Shown here: positions 7,285 through 15,555 of the stretch, one piece after another
Layout of the letters: each line of letters opens with the position of its first letter
Numbering within the stretch: position 1 is the first letter of the stretch
From: Alphaproteobacteria bacterium
GTDB lineage: Bacteria > Pseudomonadota > Alphaproteobacteria > Rhizobiales > Xanthobacteraceae
Direction: 5' to 3'
Assembly (NCBI GenBank): GCA_005884685.1
Contig: VBAH01000059.1
Location: 62,001-126,000, forward strand
Length of the DNA: 64,000 nt
Notes under the pieces: generated by a model
Seen by the model: the letters and a program-made list of their open reading frames with translations, nothing else
The model's database searches: none
What the model was told of the DNA's origin: nothing
Translations under genes and position numbers: made by a program

Positions 7285-8181
7285 ATGGCTACGGACCATT
7301 CTACGAACGTACCTTCGCTTATCGACCTTACCGGGCGTCGTTTCGGCTCCTGGCAAGTTATCGGCATCGATCCGATGCGAAAGTACACCGCTACGTGCCG
7401 TGTAAGTTTCTGGCTGTGCCGTTGCGACTGCGGCAAGGAGCGAACCGTTAAAGGGCAGAACCTCCGTAACGGCACCTCCACGAGTTGCGGCTGCCGGTTC
7501 CGCGGTATCGATCACGTCGGCAAGCGGTTTGGCAGGTTAACGGTGATCGAACGCTCCAGCCGAGTCGGCAAGAAGGTGTTTTGGGTTTGCCGCTGCGACT
7601 GCGGGGCCGTCAAGGACATCGAAGCCTATAAACTCCGCAAGGGCGAATCCACGAGTTGCGGCTGCTTTCATCGCGAGAGATCATCCGCCGCCAACCGAAA
7701 GCACGGTCAGTCCAATACCGTCCAGTACCACTCCTGGGCCGGCATGGTCAGCCGATGCACCAACCCGAAAAGCCCGGCCTGGGAGAACTACGGCGGGCGA
7801 GGTATTCGCGTCTGCAAGCGCTGGCTGGCCTCGGCCGCGAACTTCCTCGAAGACATGGGGCCGATCCCCGACGACGACCACAGCATCGATCGCATCGACA
7901 ATAACGGCAACTACACCTGCGGCAAGTGCGAAGAGTGCCGAGAGCGTGGTCAGCCGGCTAACTGCCGCTGGGCCACGCGTTTTCAGCAGTCCTGCAACAG
8001 GAGAACCAACCGCCGGCTGACCCACGACGGTAAGTCCCTCACGGTCCGCGAATGGTGTCTGCTCCTCGGGCTCAAGCGAAACACGATTGAGGGCCGTCTC
8101 CGTAGCGGGTGGTCGGTCGAACGCATTCTGACCACTCCCCAGCCGCCTCGTCGCAAGTCCCCTACGCTGCCGCGGCCGTGA
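7285..8181 (+). CDS. Free-standing HNH homing-type endonuclease with AP2-like zinc repeats and NUMOD-like tail
   Basis: 298 residues from ATG 7285. Two N-terminal repeats (about 16-70 and 80-127), each with CRCDCG ... TSCGC, resemble the AP2/zinc DNA-contact modules of phage HNH enzymes. The nuclease core has SIDRIDNNGNY (200-210) and NCRWATRFQQSCNRR (226-240), the usual HNH signature of phage homing nucleases, with an extra CxxC pair. Residues 245-282 (GKSLTVREWCLLLGLKRNTI) resemble a NUMOD DNA-binding helix. It lies on the opposite strand to all its neighbours and overlaps the end of the papain-like gene by 20 bases tail to tail, which suggests insertion as a selfish gene. Confidence 0.85.
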   Translation: MATDHSTNVPSLIDLTGRRFGSWQVIGIDPMRKYTATCRVSFWLCRCDCGKERTVKGQNLRNGTSTSCGCRFRGIDHVGKRFGRLTVIERSSRVGKKVFWVCRCDCGAVKDIEAYKLRKGESTSCGCFHRERSSAANRKHGQSNTVQYHSWAGMVSRCTNPKSPAWENYGGRGIRVCKRWLASAANFLEDMGPIPDDDHSIDRIDNNGNYTCGKCEECRERGQPANCRWATRFQQSCNRRTNRRLTHDGKSLTVREWCLLLGLKRNTIEGRLRSGWSVERILTTPQPPRRKSPTLPRP

Positions 8182-9082
8182 TGGCTCGCGGAGCGACCGC
8201 ACCGTCCGGGATCGCCTTGCTGCCGGAGAGCGTTCCCATGCCACGATCGGACCACGCATCTGACCAACTGTTCAGTATGCGTACGCCGTAGCCGCCTGTC
8301 ACCTCGTTCACGCCCCAGGCTAACTCGAACTCCTGCAGCGTAGCGCGCTTGCCAGACCTCGCCCTCGTCTGTTTGCGCATCGACAAGCCGTCCACCGCGT
8401 CCAAGCCCAAAATACTGTGCCCCCACCAGTTCAGATCGATCACCACCGGAACATCCGAGAGCAGCAGGCTGATCGTCTGGTCGAAGGAGAGGTTGCGTTC
8501 GTAGACCGAGGACCCCAGGTCGACCCAGCCCTCCTGGATCTTGTGCAGCGCCGCGTTGGCCCAGGTGTCGGGGTTGTCATTGCTGCGGCTCATCGACTGC
8601 TGCGGCCACTTCTCCTGGCTGGGCACGCCACGCGTCGAGATGAAGTCGCAAGAGAGAGCGCCCCAACCGCCCTCATCCCGAAAGTTTTTCAAAACACAAG
8701 CCACGGCATAGGCACTTAACGGAACATAAGGCTGATTGCTGACCGCACGGGCGATGATAACTCCCTGCGTCGTGCTGTGCGCCCAGCAATAACCCTTATT
8801 TCCCTGGTCGAGGGAGGGTATTATTTGTCCGTTGTTGCCGACCAGCCTGATGTCCGAGAGTTGCGACTGCTGCGCGACCTTGTCCTTGATCCGCTCGCTC
8901 CATTCGCCCCTGGGGATAAGCGGGATGTCCACGGCCTGGACGCTGCCGTAGCACCCTTGAGGGTGAAGCTTGAAGTCCCGCGGGACGAGGCCCCTGGCCT
9001 TCTGCTCCCCGTCCACCACGGAGACGACGTGCTCAGCGTAGTTGTGGTCGCCGATCAGCAACTCGTTGGGCCGTAGCATCAT
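8162..9082 (-). CDS. Papain-like (C1-fold) cysteine protease
   Basis: 306 residues. The catalytic set of clan CA is visible: Gln93 in SLDQGNKGYCWAHSTTQG, Cys99 (GYCWAHS), His222 (NWWGHSILGLDA) and Asn271 (RILNSWSDAWSDRG). Spacing matches the papain family. There is no signal peptide and no inhibitory propeptide. The first ~75 residues form a domain with DFKLHPQGCYGS that I do not recognise. Papain-fold enzymes of this type occur in planctomycetes and large phages. It overlaps the gene at 9079 by 4 bases and is probably co-expressed with it. Confidence 0.85.
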   Translation of the reverse strand: MMLRPNELLIGDHNYAEHVVSVVDGEQKARGLVPRDFKLHPQGCYGSVQAVDIPLIPRGEWSERIKDKVAQQSQLSDIRLVGNNGQIIPSLDQGNKGYCWAHSTTQGVIIARAVSNQPYVPLSAYAVACVLKNFRDEGGWGALSCDFISTRGVPSQEKWPQQSMSRSNDNPDTWANAALHKIQEGWVDLGSSVYERNLSFDQTISLLLSDVPVVIDLNWWGHSILGLDAVDGLSMRKQTRARSGKRATLQEFELAWGVNEVTGGYGVRILNSWSDAWSDRGMGTLSGSKAIPDGAVAPRAITAAAA

Positions 9083-9897
9083 CTCTGGCCACCTTTCGTC
9101 GTCGACGTCTCGGCGTACTTCTTCAGGAGCTCGAGCGCCTTGGTCGTGTCGGCAGGAAGCGCGCCTTCAAAGCCCGTCTTGCCGTTGGAGATCAAGATCC
9201 AGGGCAAGGACTTCCTGGGCCGCTTCATCGCGCCCTGCCAGATTTTGGACTCGGCAGAGGTATCCACGTCGGCATCCCAGATGCGCCACTCACGCGTCTT
9301 CCCATCCGGGCCGACGACGCACTTGGCGTTCAGGTAGTCCCTGACGCTCTTGGCGTAGAGGACGGACTGCTGCGCAGACGGCATCTTGGTCAACTCGGCT
9401 GACTCGTAGACGATCAAGACGCGAAAGCCTGGCTCCTTGATCGGCGCGTCATCAGGGCCTGGAGGATCGGGCGGAAGCGGTCCTGGCGGAACGGGCGGCT
9501 TCGGCTCAGGGCCACTCCCGTAGGTCAAGACGATCGACCCGGTCTCCTTCTTGATCTCTTTCTTGACCTTCCCGTCCTTGTCGAGCTGAAAGTCAATGGT
9601 AACGGAGAGGACCGAGATCGTCGAAGCGCCCTTGGGGGCGTCTTTCACCACCAGGACGTTGTCGTCGGCTGAGGCCTTCACGGTCTCAGGGTAGTTCCAC
9701 ATGTAGAAGTCTGCGCCGGCGGGGGCCGTCACCGTACAAGGCATCGACTGCACGATGAGCAGCACGTTGCCGTCGAGCTTCAAACTCAATGCGCCACGCG
9801 GTCGCTTCTCGGCCGTGGGAGCTTGTCCTGCCCTCCTGGTCTCGGCAGGGCCGAGAAGCAGGAATGGTAGCAGGAGAACGCACGCAAAGATCCTCAT
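9079..9897 (-). CDS. Exported protein with Pro-rich linker
   Basis: 272 residues from ATG 9897 (AGGGAG upstream). MRIFACVLLLPFLLLGPAET is a signal peptide. Residues ~35-130 form a beta-rich domain (SLKLDGNVLLIVQSM, FYMWNYPET). Next comes a Pro/Gly linker (PPVPPGPLPPDPPGPDDAP), then an alpha/beta domain (FRVLIVYESAELTKM ... WILISNGKTGFEGALP) that looks like a thioredoxin-like or periplasmic sensing fold. Similar architectures with PPGP linkers are frequent in Gemmata and its phages. Function unknown. It lies immediately upstream of the papain-like gene. Confidence 0.7.
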   Translation of the reverse strand: MRIFACVLLLPFLLLGPAETRRAGQAPTAEKRPRGALSLKLDGNVLLIVQSMPCTVTAPAGADFYMWNYPETVKASADDNVLVVKDAPKGASTISVLSVTIDFQLDKDGKVKKEIKKETGSIVLTYGSGPEPKPPVPPGPLPPDPPGPDDAPIKEPGFRVLIVYESAELTKMPSAQQSVLYAKSVRDYLNAKCVVGPDGKTREWRIWDADVDTSAESKIWQGAMKRPRKSLPWILISNGKTGFEGALPADTTKALELLKKYAETSTTKGGQR

Positions 9898-9910
9898 ACC
9901 GCTGGCTCCC

Positions 9911-10246
9911 TTACAGCTTGCCGACCAGGAACGCCGCGATGTCATCCGGCTCGTGGGTCTTGTCCGCCATTCGCCTGGCAAGCAGCGCGTGCATCTCGAG
10001 CTGCACACCCATATTACTGTTAACTAAAGTGTGCGTCTTCTCGGCTATCTTCTCGGCCTTGTCGAGCTTCTCGTTGACCACGCCCTGGCTGGTGGACAGG
10101 TCCTTCTTGACCTGCTCAACGGCCGTCGCGGCGACGGCGGCGCGAGCGTTGAGCCTGGCCATGAGGTACGTGAGGATGCCTGTAAACATCGTCCCGAGCA
10201 AGCTCACCACGGCAGTGATCAAGCCCATCACGGCCTGGTCTGACAT
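9911..10246 (-). CDS. Membrane-anchored coiled-coil protein
   Basis: 111 residues from ATG 10246 (MSDQAVMGLITAVVSLLG). One N-terminal transmembrane helix (about 6-30) is followed by an Ala/Lys/Glu heptad region (AVEQVKKDLSTSQGVVNEKL, DKAEKIAEKTH) predicted to be a coiled coil, then a short tail DDIAAFLVGKL. The layout resembles small phage membrane proteins such as spanin- or Rz-like partners, but this is only topology. It is 14 bases from the exported protein downstream, likely the same operon. Confidence 0.65.
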   Translation of the reverse strand: MSDQAVMGLITAVVSLLGTMFTGILTYLMARLNARAAVAATAVEQVKKDLSTSQGVVNEKLDKAEKIAEKTHTLVNSNMGVQLEMHALLARRMADKTHEPDDIAAFLVGKL

Positions 10247-10354
10247 GCTCCGCCTCCCTACGGCCAGCAACTCGAAGCAGCCACGGCGGAGAATTGTACC
10301 AGGCCTCACCCGACTGCTCGTCCGTCGCACCAACGACCATGAGGCGGGCCGTCG

Positions 10355-11251
10355 CTACCTGCCCAGGACGAAGTCAAGCGCCCAGCACCCGCGGTAGTGG
10401 GGACCAGGCGAGCGCAGGTGCTCAAGCACGCCGTCAGGAACGGCCAGCTCCAGGCAGTCACAAGCCGAGTGATCAGCGAAGCGCTCACAGCAGCCGCCCA
10501 TGACGGCTTGTTGTCTTGCTTGGACGACCTGAGAGACGGTACGGCCGGTAACGGGCCGCATGCCCGCTTCCTCCAGGGCGTCTGCGAGGACCAGGAGCCT
10601 GGAAGGGTCGAGCTCAGCACGATCCTGGCTGGACCGATCCATGTAGCTGGCTAACGCAAGATCACGAACAGTAGGTGTACAGGCGATTCGTGTACGAAAC
10701 CATCCTCTGCCGCCAGGGCATATGGACGTGGCCTCGCCTGTCTTCTGGAAGTCGCAGCCGTGAGCCTCGCACGAGCCGTCCAGGGCCTCGTTGCAGTCCG
10801 CAATGGCCGGCCGGAAAGGATTGCCGAAGATCTCTCGGATCAACTCAAGCTGCGTCGCCTTTGGCAGGGGGTGATCATCAGAGGGGCAGCGCTCAAGCTC
10901 GGTTAGGAAGTCATGGAACCGGTCACCAGGCTTCGACGTCATCAGGGCGGCCCAGACGCAAAAATACTCGTTAGGCGCGCTACTATGCGTTTTGCTAACC
11001 GCCGGGCAGGCCATTTTGTGTGCAAGCTCCAACTGCCTTTCCGTAGCCTCGCCATCGGCGAAAAGCTCGGCGGTCTCCACCGAGTCGCGAAGTCGTTGGT
11101 CTTTCAACTTGTCCCACAGGCTGCGGCAACAGGCGCATACGAAAAGACGCATGCCCCTGTGAGTGGGCTTGCGGTCCGCTCTGGTCGTACTGTCAAGCCA
11201 CCGTAGTAACTTCTCGGGCCGCGTGCTCCCCAGCCACTCTCGCTCGGTCAA
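10355..11251 (-). CDS. LFACACCR-family protein
   Basis: I place the start at a TTG at 11251 (AAAGGAG 8 nt upstream), giving 298 residues beginning LTEREWLGSTRPEKLL. The longer frame to 11821 runs antiparallel through the neighbouring paralogue and is a shadow. Signatures: MRLFVCACCRSLW, REIFGNPFRPAI, LLVLADALEEAGM and RGCWALDFVLGR. It lacks part of the second half found in other members and has a CSEAHGCDF-like Cys cluster. It stands head to tail with the paralogue at 11256-12062, 4 bases apart. Function unknown. Confidence 0.75.
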   Translation of the reverse strand: MTEREWLGSTRPEKLLRWLDSTTRADRKPTHRGMRLFVCACCRSLWDKLKDQRLRDSVETAELFADGEATERQLELAHKMACPAVSKTHSSAPNEYFCVWAALMTSKPGDRFHDFLTELERCPSDDHPLPKATQLELIREIFGNPFRPAIADCNEALDGSCEAHGCDFQKTGEATSICPGGRGWFRTRIACTPTVRDLALASYMDRSSQDRAELDPSRLLVLADALEEAGMRPVTGRTVSQVVQARQQAVMGGCCERFADHSACDCLELAVPDGVLEHLRSPGPHYRGCWALDFVLGR

Positions 11252-11255
11252 GTGG

Positions 11256-12062
11256 TCACTCCTTTCCCAGGATGAGATCCAGGGCCCAGCAGCCACGAAC
11301 GTGAGCACCGCGATGACGCATCCAGCCTGTCCCTTTACAGCGATGGTAAGTCGCGCCGCCTGAGTTGAGGTAGAAGAGCTGCCCGTTCTTGCACTCGTAG
11401 CCCTGGCTGGTCCTCTCCTGGCACGGCTCCATGTCGCGAAGGTGATGAAGCAATAACTCTTCCGTGCAGCCTGCTTCTTCAACGGCATCAGCGAGGATGG
11501 CGAGTCGCGCAGGCTCCAGTGCGCCCGACACAGGGCAGCGCTCTTCGTAGGCCGTCGTGGCCAGGCGGGTGATCTCTTCGGATGGTTGATAAAGGCCCAC
11601 CTTGACAGGGAGTGGGCTGAAGGGGTTGCCGACCACGTCCCTGAGCAAGTTGGCCCACACGGGCAGCCAGCGCTCGTGCCAGTCACTGTCCGGCATCTCG
11701 CCCTCCCAGCCGCGGCCAAGGTTGCGCAGTTGTCCGGCGAAGACGAAGAAGCCGGGCTCGGCCGTGGCGTAGAACAGCCGCACCAGTTCGTCCGTGCGCT
11801 GAGAGTGGCTAACGAAACCACCAGGGCCGCAGACGAGTGCCCTGCCCAGTTCCTCTCTGCTCACCTCGCCGTCGGCAAACCTCTCGGCGACCTCGACCAC
11901 GCGCCTGCTTCTCTCGTCGCCAAGCAAGTGCCAAACGCTACGGCAGCAGGCGCAGGCGAAAAGACGCAGTTCTCTATCGCTTCTTCTTGCCGGCGCGTCG
12001 CTGGACGCCACCATAAACAGGTCGAAAGGGTCTTTGCTCTCAAGCCACTGGGCCTCTGTCAT
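11256..12062 (-). CDS. LFACACCR-family protein
   Basis: 268 residues, MTEAQWLESKDPFDLF at the start, LRLFACACCRSVWHLL (about 31-46), RDVVGNPFSPLP, LAILADAVEEAGC and RGCWALDLILGKE at the end. A short Cys/His patch (C.ERTSQGYECKNGQ ... YHRCKGTG) before the last motif may bind zinc. Its 3' end is nearly identical in DNA to those of other members (40808, 26675), a sign of gene conversion or recent spread. It overlaps the gene at 12059 by 4 bases. Confidence 0.85.
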   Translation of the reverse strand: MTEAQWLESKDPFDLFMVASSDAPARRSDRELRLFACACCRSVWHLLGDERSRRVVEVAERFADGEVSREELGRALVCGPGGFVSHSQRTDELVRLFYATAEPGFFVFAGQLRNLGRGWEGEMPDSDWHERWLPVWANLLRDVVGNPFSPLPVKVGLYQPSEEITRLATTAYEERCPVSGALEPARLAILADAVEEAGCTEELLLHHLRDMEPCQERTSQGYECKNGQLFYLNSGGATYHRCKGTGWMRHRGAHVRGCWALDLILGKE

Positions 12063-12469
12063 CTCTCTTCCTGCTTCCCTTTCTCGTATTGCCGAATGTC
12101 GTATCCGGCCTTCCGGTAGTAGTCCGCCCAGAACTGTAGGACCGGGTCGGCCTGACTGGCCAGGTCTTCCGCAAGCATCCTCTCGAGCTCCGCGACGCCG
12201 GCCGTCGTCAAGGCGTTTTCGAGGAACTTTCCGTAGCGGCTACCACCGATCTCGACAGGCTCGCGACACTTGTGGTCGCTGCCGCAGTGGTGAACGACGT
12301 CTGATTCGCCCCCCGCATCGGCGTAGGGGCCCTTGGGGTAGAAGTCAGAATCGTAGCTCGTCTCGTCGTCAGGGTTGGCAGGGGCGCGGCCGATCCTCTT
12401 CAAGGCGTCGCGCATGACGTTGCCGCACGCCTCGCAGTAGAGCTCGCCGCAGTAGATGTAAACGTTCAT
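12059..12469 (-). CDS. Hypothetical protein with N-terminal zinc-binding motif
   Basis: 136 residues. MNVYIYCGELYCEACG gives C-x4-CxxC near the N-terminus, and HHCGSDHKCREP (about 76-87) supplies further Cys/His, so a small zinc site is likely. The C-terminal half is a charged helix (LERMLAEDLASQADPVLQFW). It overlaps both neighbours by 4 bases, which makes translational coupling likely. I do not recognise the family. Confidence 0.7.
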   Translation of the reverse strand: MNVYIYCGELYCEACGNVMRDALKRIGRAPANPDDETSYDSDFYPKGPYADAGGESDVVHHCGSDHKCREPVEIGGSRYGKFLENALTTAGVAELERMLAEDLASQADPVLQFWADYYRKAGYDIRQYEKGKQEER

Positions 12470-13254
12470 GTCATGTTCTCCCGCGCGTCATCCACCACCT
12501 GGGTCTTGAGCTCCCTGAGGAACCAGGCGAAGAAGTCCTTGCGAGAGAGACCGCGACCGTTGATCGCCCAGTGCGGCAGGTCTATCTCGCCATCGAAGAA
12601 CTGCACGTGCGGGGTGCCGCCATCGTAGGCCCAGGTCTCGTAGTCCCCCCGGGACGGGCTGTCGTAGCGCTTGAAGCCCATGTCCTCGAGCAAGCCGCGG
12701 TCCAGGTCCCGAAGGGGCAAAGGCCCCTGACCCAGGACCTCCCTGGCGATGCGCTGCGCGCCTTGCAGCACGGCCGCTTGAACCAACGGGGCCAGGAAGG
12801 CGCGTTCGTCACCGATGTGCTCGGAGATAGGCCTGGAGAACCCTGGCGCAGCGATCATCCGCGGGGCCTGACCGGGAATGAGCAGGAAGGCAAGGGTGAA
12901 CATCTCCGCGTAGTCGCCCTGACAGACACCAGCCGGCGCCGATGGGCCTCTCTCAGCATCCGCTTCCAACGGCCTGGCGAACATCGCCGGCGGTAAGAGG
13001 ACCGGCACTCCAGAGTCAGCCACTCGCTGGTGGAAAGACGACACCTGCGCTCTCGTGTCGTCAGCCGGCAGGGACATGACCAGGTCCACAGGGTGGGTCG
13101 AGCGATACGGCGCGTTGAACATCCTATGGTCATCCAGGTCGCGGAAGTGCTTGAGCCCGCAGGCAAGGCAAACAGCCTTTTCCAGGTAGGCCTCTCGTTT
13201 GAAGTGGCCGAGCTGGCCGCCGCAGTTGTCACAGCGATCGAACGGTGGGCTCAT
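12466..13254 (-). CDS. Hypothetical protein with zinc ribbon
   Basis: 262 residues from ATG 13254. An N-terminal zinc ribbon (CDNCGGQ ... CLACGLKHF, residues 8-34) precedes a ~220-residue region without recognised motifs (MFTLAFLLIPGQAPRMIAAP, IDLPHWAINGRGLSRKDFFA). One hydrophobic stretch near 125-140 is too short for confident membrane insertion. It overlaps both neighbouring genes by 4 bases. Function unknown. Confidence 0.7.
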   Translation of the reverse strand: MSPPFDRCDNCGGQLGHFKREAYLEKAVCLACGLKHFRDLDDHRMFNAPYRSTHPVDLVMSLPADDTRAQVSSFHQRVADSGVPVLLPPAMFARPLEADAERGPSAPAGVCQGDYAEMFTLAFLLIPGQAPRMIAAPGFSRPISEHIGDERAFLAPLVQAAVLQGAQRIAREVLGQGPLPLRDLDRGLLEDMGFKRYDSPSRGDYETWAYDGGTPHVQFFDGEIDLPHWAINGRGLSRKDFFAWFLRELKTQVVDDARENMT

Positions 13255-13817
13255 GATCCTTGATCTCCTTGGTTGAACGTGCGCCAGGACCGCCAACCGG
13301 CTGGGCTGGCGGCCCGCATGTGGTCAACGTGCTCCTTGATCGACTGCATGCGCTCCATCTCCTGCTGAATTTCCTCAAGCAAGGCCGTGGGAGCTGGCGC
13401 TTCTTCTTCCTTCTTCCCGGGCTTGCGCCAATCGCCCAGAGACGTGCCCGGCCCAGCCAGGTGAACGGACAAGGCCAACTCGCCCCAGGCCTGGGCGGCC
13501 GCCCGCAGCGCTGCCTGTCTGGTAGGGGCCCTGCACGTCTGGCCATGAGGGCTCCTGGTGAGCTGGCGGACGCGCTTGATCCACCGGTGCGGCAAGGAGC
13601 ACTCAAAGGAGCGGCCTTCTTCCTTCTCCGTCCACCACTCCCAGCGAGACAGGCCGTCTTCAAGCACCTGCAAGGGCCAGGCCCCGCACTCGGCCAGGCG
13701 ACGGTAACCAACGGCAAGAAGCTCCTCGCCGGCTTCAAGAGCGGCGTCGGCGAGGACCAGAAGGTGATCACGCTGGAGAGACTCAAGGTCTCTCTCCAGC
13801 CGTTGGTGTTCGTTCAC
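13251..13817 (-). CDS. Hypothetical protein
   Basis: 188 residues from a GTG at 13817 whose GTGA overlaps the stop of the upstream gene. The frame extends further to 13853, but the coupled start is more likely. The sequence is Arg/Glu-rich with helices (RLERDLESLQRDHLLVLADA, LLEEIQQEMERMQSI). Residues LVLADAALEAGEEL echo the LADALEEAG motif of the LFACACCR family, but the other motifs are absent. Function unknown. Confidence 0.6.
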   Translation of the reverse strand: MNEHQRLERDLESLQRDHLLVLADAALEAGEELLAVGYRRLAECGAWPLQVLEDGLSRWEWWTEKEEGRSFECSLPHRWIKRVRQLTRSPHGQTCRAPTRQAALRAAAQAWGELALSVHLAGPGTSLGDWRKPGKKEEEAPAPTALLEEIQQEMERMQSIKEHVDHMRAASPAGWRSWRTFNQGDQGS

Positions 13818-14119
13818 GACGGCCCGGCCTTTCTGGCCGCTTCGTTCAAACAAGCGGCCGACTCATGCAGCGTGTCGCCGAGTTTCTTGGCGACGCCCGA
13901 AAACACCAGGGCCGCGTAGTCGTCGGGGGCAGGCCCCGGAGAGACGGGCTTTTCCTGTCTCTCCGGGGCCTTGCCCGCCTCTCTGATCACGGCCTCGGTG
14001 ATGACCTTGGCCCTGGCGACGATCTCCTCGGGAGAGTAGTCACGTTCGCTGCCGGCGATCACGGTGGCCAGATCGCTAAGCAAGGTGGTCCGGAAGCGCC
14101 ACTGTTCGTAATCGGTCAT
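13814..14119 (-). CDS. Hypothetical helical protein
   Basis: 101 residues, MTDYEQWRFRTTLLSDLATV at the start, mainly helical (SPEEIVARAKVITEAVIREA) with a Pro-rich centre and a second helix (VFSGVAKKLGDTLHESAACL). The size and MTDYEQWRF opening resemble small phage proteins. Overlaps both neighbours by 4 bases. Confidence 0.65.
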   Translation of the reverse strand: MTDYEQWRFRTTLLSDLATVIAGSERDYSPEEIVARAKVITEAVIREAGKAPERQEKPVSPGPAPDDYAALVFSGVAKKLGDTLHESAACLNEAARKAGPS

Positions 14120-14832
14120 GAGGTATCTTTCTCGCTTTCTGCCGACAGGGCCTCAGAGAGGCCCTCCTTCCTCTTGGTGATGCCAAAGGCGACACAGGCC
14201 TGAGAGAGCTCTTGTACGGCCCTCTCCTTGCTGTCAAAGTGCCGCCACTGACCGTGTTGCGACTCCCTGTGCCCAGGGCCGAGGAGATTGAAGATTTCGT
14301 GAGGCAGTAAGAAGCCGTCGCTAAAAAACGGGACCTCGTCACCCGTAACGCGCCAACTCCAGTAACCGTTCCATCCCGGGCACCAGGTCGGTTGCCTGTC
14401 TTTGAGCTGCACGCGCGTGACCGGGTGCAGCTTGAACACTAGCCGCGCTAGCCTCGTGAATTCCGAGCAGCTCAAGGAGAGGCCCTCCACGAAGCCTCGT
14501 CGCCAGGTGGCCGCGGTCCATTGAAAGGAAGTCAAGGTAATCGGGCCCTTGCTGACGGTAGGAAAGGCCAGTTCCTGGAAGAGCGCGTAGGCCCGCCTGA
14601 TACGAGGGTCGCCCGAGGACGTGTAGGCCCTGGGTGAAGTTCCAGTGTCAAGGGCGTAGTCGGGCTGCTCTTTGGCCAGCCGGCACTGGAGCTGGATGAA
14701 CTCGGCCCTGACGGGCTGATCGTTCTCGGCGAGCCAGTCGGCGTAGATCAGGCGGGGGACGTCGTCCTCGGGGTGCTCAAGCACCTCTTGAATAAGAACG
14801 TCGCCCAGGGATTGAACTGCTACGGGCATCAA
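14116..14832 (-). CDS. TIGR02996-domain protein
   Basis: 238 residues. Residues 10-50 (LIQEVLEHPEDDVPRLIYAD then WLAENDQPVRAEFIQLQ) are a textbook TIGR02996 domain, an N-terminal module confined to planctomycetes and expanded in Gemmata. The remaining part (RRGFVEGLSLSCSEFTRLAR ... VTRVQLKDRQP ... ERAVQELSQACVAFG) aligns with the gene at 25807-26424. TIGR02996 proteins often carry leucine-rich-like repeats and may be protein-interaction modules. No catalytic function is known. Confidence 0.85.
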   Translation of the reverse strand: MMPVAVQSLGDVLIQEVLEHPEDDVPRLIYADWLAENDQPVRAEFIQLQCRLAKEQPDYALDTGTSPRAYTSSGDPRIRRAYALFQELAFPTVSKGPITLTSFQWTAATWRRGFVEGLSLSCSEFTRLARLVFKLHPVTRVQLKDRQPTWCPGWNGYWSWRVTGDEVPFFSDGFLLPHEIFNLLGPGHRESQHGQWRHFDSKERAVQELSQACVAFGITKRKEGLSEALSAESEKDTS

Positions 14833-14918
14833 GCCTACTTCTCGTTGAAGGCGTGTACGGTGCCAGGTGGCCTCTGCTCCGCCCTGGCCACCTGGCTTAT
14901 CGGGATGATACAGACAAA

Positions 14919-14952
14919 AGAAGCGCCTACTGGTTTTCCAGTAGGCGCTTCT
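14919..14952 (-). terminator. Intrinsic terminator
   Basis: Perfect 15-bp stem AGAAGCGCCTACTGG with its complement around a 4-nt loop. On the minus strand it is followed by TTTTGTCTG. It ends transcription after the 14991-15182 gene. Confidence 0.8.
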
Positions 14953-14990
14953 AGGCCTGACGAGGTGCTACCTACGCCGTTTCAGTCGGG

Positions 14991-15182
14991 TTAGCCCTGG
15001 CCGCCTGAAACGGCGTATTTGACGATCTCCTTGATCCTGTCCTCGGAGAGAGGCTCTTCCGGCGCGGCGTCATAGGCCGCCTGGGCCTCTTCTGGCGTGA
15101 GCGGGCCAAAGCCTCGCTTCTTGCGGAGATCGCCTACTACCTCGTTCCAGAACTTGTCGTCCTCGACGGACATGCGCGTCAT
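14991..15182 (-). CDS. Small hypothetical protein
   Basis: 63 residues (MTRMSVEDDKFWNEVVGDLR at the start), acidic and helical, with LTPEEAQAAYDA and EDRIKEIVKYAVSGG. GGAG lies 5 nt before the first ATG. A pseudoknot element ends only ~17 nt upstream of the start, so it forms the 5' leader and could affect translation. An intrinsic terminator follows. Confidence 0.6.
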   Translation of the reverse strand: MTRMSVEDDKFWNEVVGDLRKKRGFGPLTPEEAQAAYDAAPEEPLSEDRIKEIVKYAVSGGQG

Positions 15183-15198
15183 CGCTCCGGTCGCCAGT

Positions 15199-15284
15199 CG
15201 CAGCTTTTAGCCCGCTACAGAGGGCTTTGGCACTCCCATGCTTGAGTATTTCCAGTTGCAGCTTTCAGCCCGCTGCAGAGGGCT
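15199..15284 (-). repeat. Two pseudoknot elements, 58 nt apart (PK1 15199-15226, PK2 15257-15284)
   Basis: Each has the minus-strand order AGCCC / TGYRGC / GGGCT / GCTGC, so stem 1 is AGCCC-GGGCT and stem 2 is TGYRGC-GCTGCR, interleaved as in an H-type pseudoknot. PK1 needs G-U pairs (TGTAGC with GCTGCG) and those work only on the minus-strand RNA. PK2 is fully Watson-Crick. PK2 contains the TGA stop of 15265-15519, and PK1 lies in the leader of 14991-15182. Confidence 0.75.
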
Positions 15285-15519
15285 TCTTGTCTTCTTGCTG
15301 GAGGGCCTTCATGGCCCCATCAACGGCCTGGCTCTTCTCTTCTTCGCCGCTGCCGTTGAAGGCGCTGGCGATCACGCGATTTATGGCCTTCTTGGTCTCG
15401 GGCGCGAGAGAGGCCACCCAGCAAGGACCGCACACGCCTCGCTCGCCTTCGGATATGAAGTGGAGCGTGCGGTTGCATTTTGTACATCGATCGTGGACGG
15501 TGATGGTGCGTGTAGACAT
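15265..15519 (-). CDS. Small zinc-ribbon protein whose stop codon lies in a pseudoknot element
   Basis: 84 residues from ATG 15519. CTKCNRTLHF and CGPCW (about 12-33) form a CxxC ... CxxC zinc ribbon. The rest is helical (APETKKAINRVIASAFNG). The last codons (PSAAG, then TGA) are read from element PK2, so the repeat has supplied the C-terminus and stop. The frame upstream of 15519 runs through another element and is not coding. Function unknown. Confidence 0.65.
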   Translation of the reverse strand: MSTRTITVHDRCTKCNRTLHFISEGERGVCGPCWVASLAPETKKAINRVIASAFNGSGEEEKSQAVDGAMKALQQEDKKPSAAG

Positions 15520-15555
15520 GGTATGGGCCGGGCCGCCAAGCTCTCGGTCTCCTGC

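Noticed and set aside
10355-11821. A 488-residue start for the LFACACCR gene
   Set aside because: The first 190 codons are the antiparallel-frame shadow of 11256-12062. A TTG with a good ribosome site restores the family's normal N-terminus.
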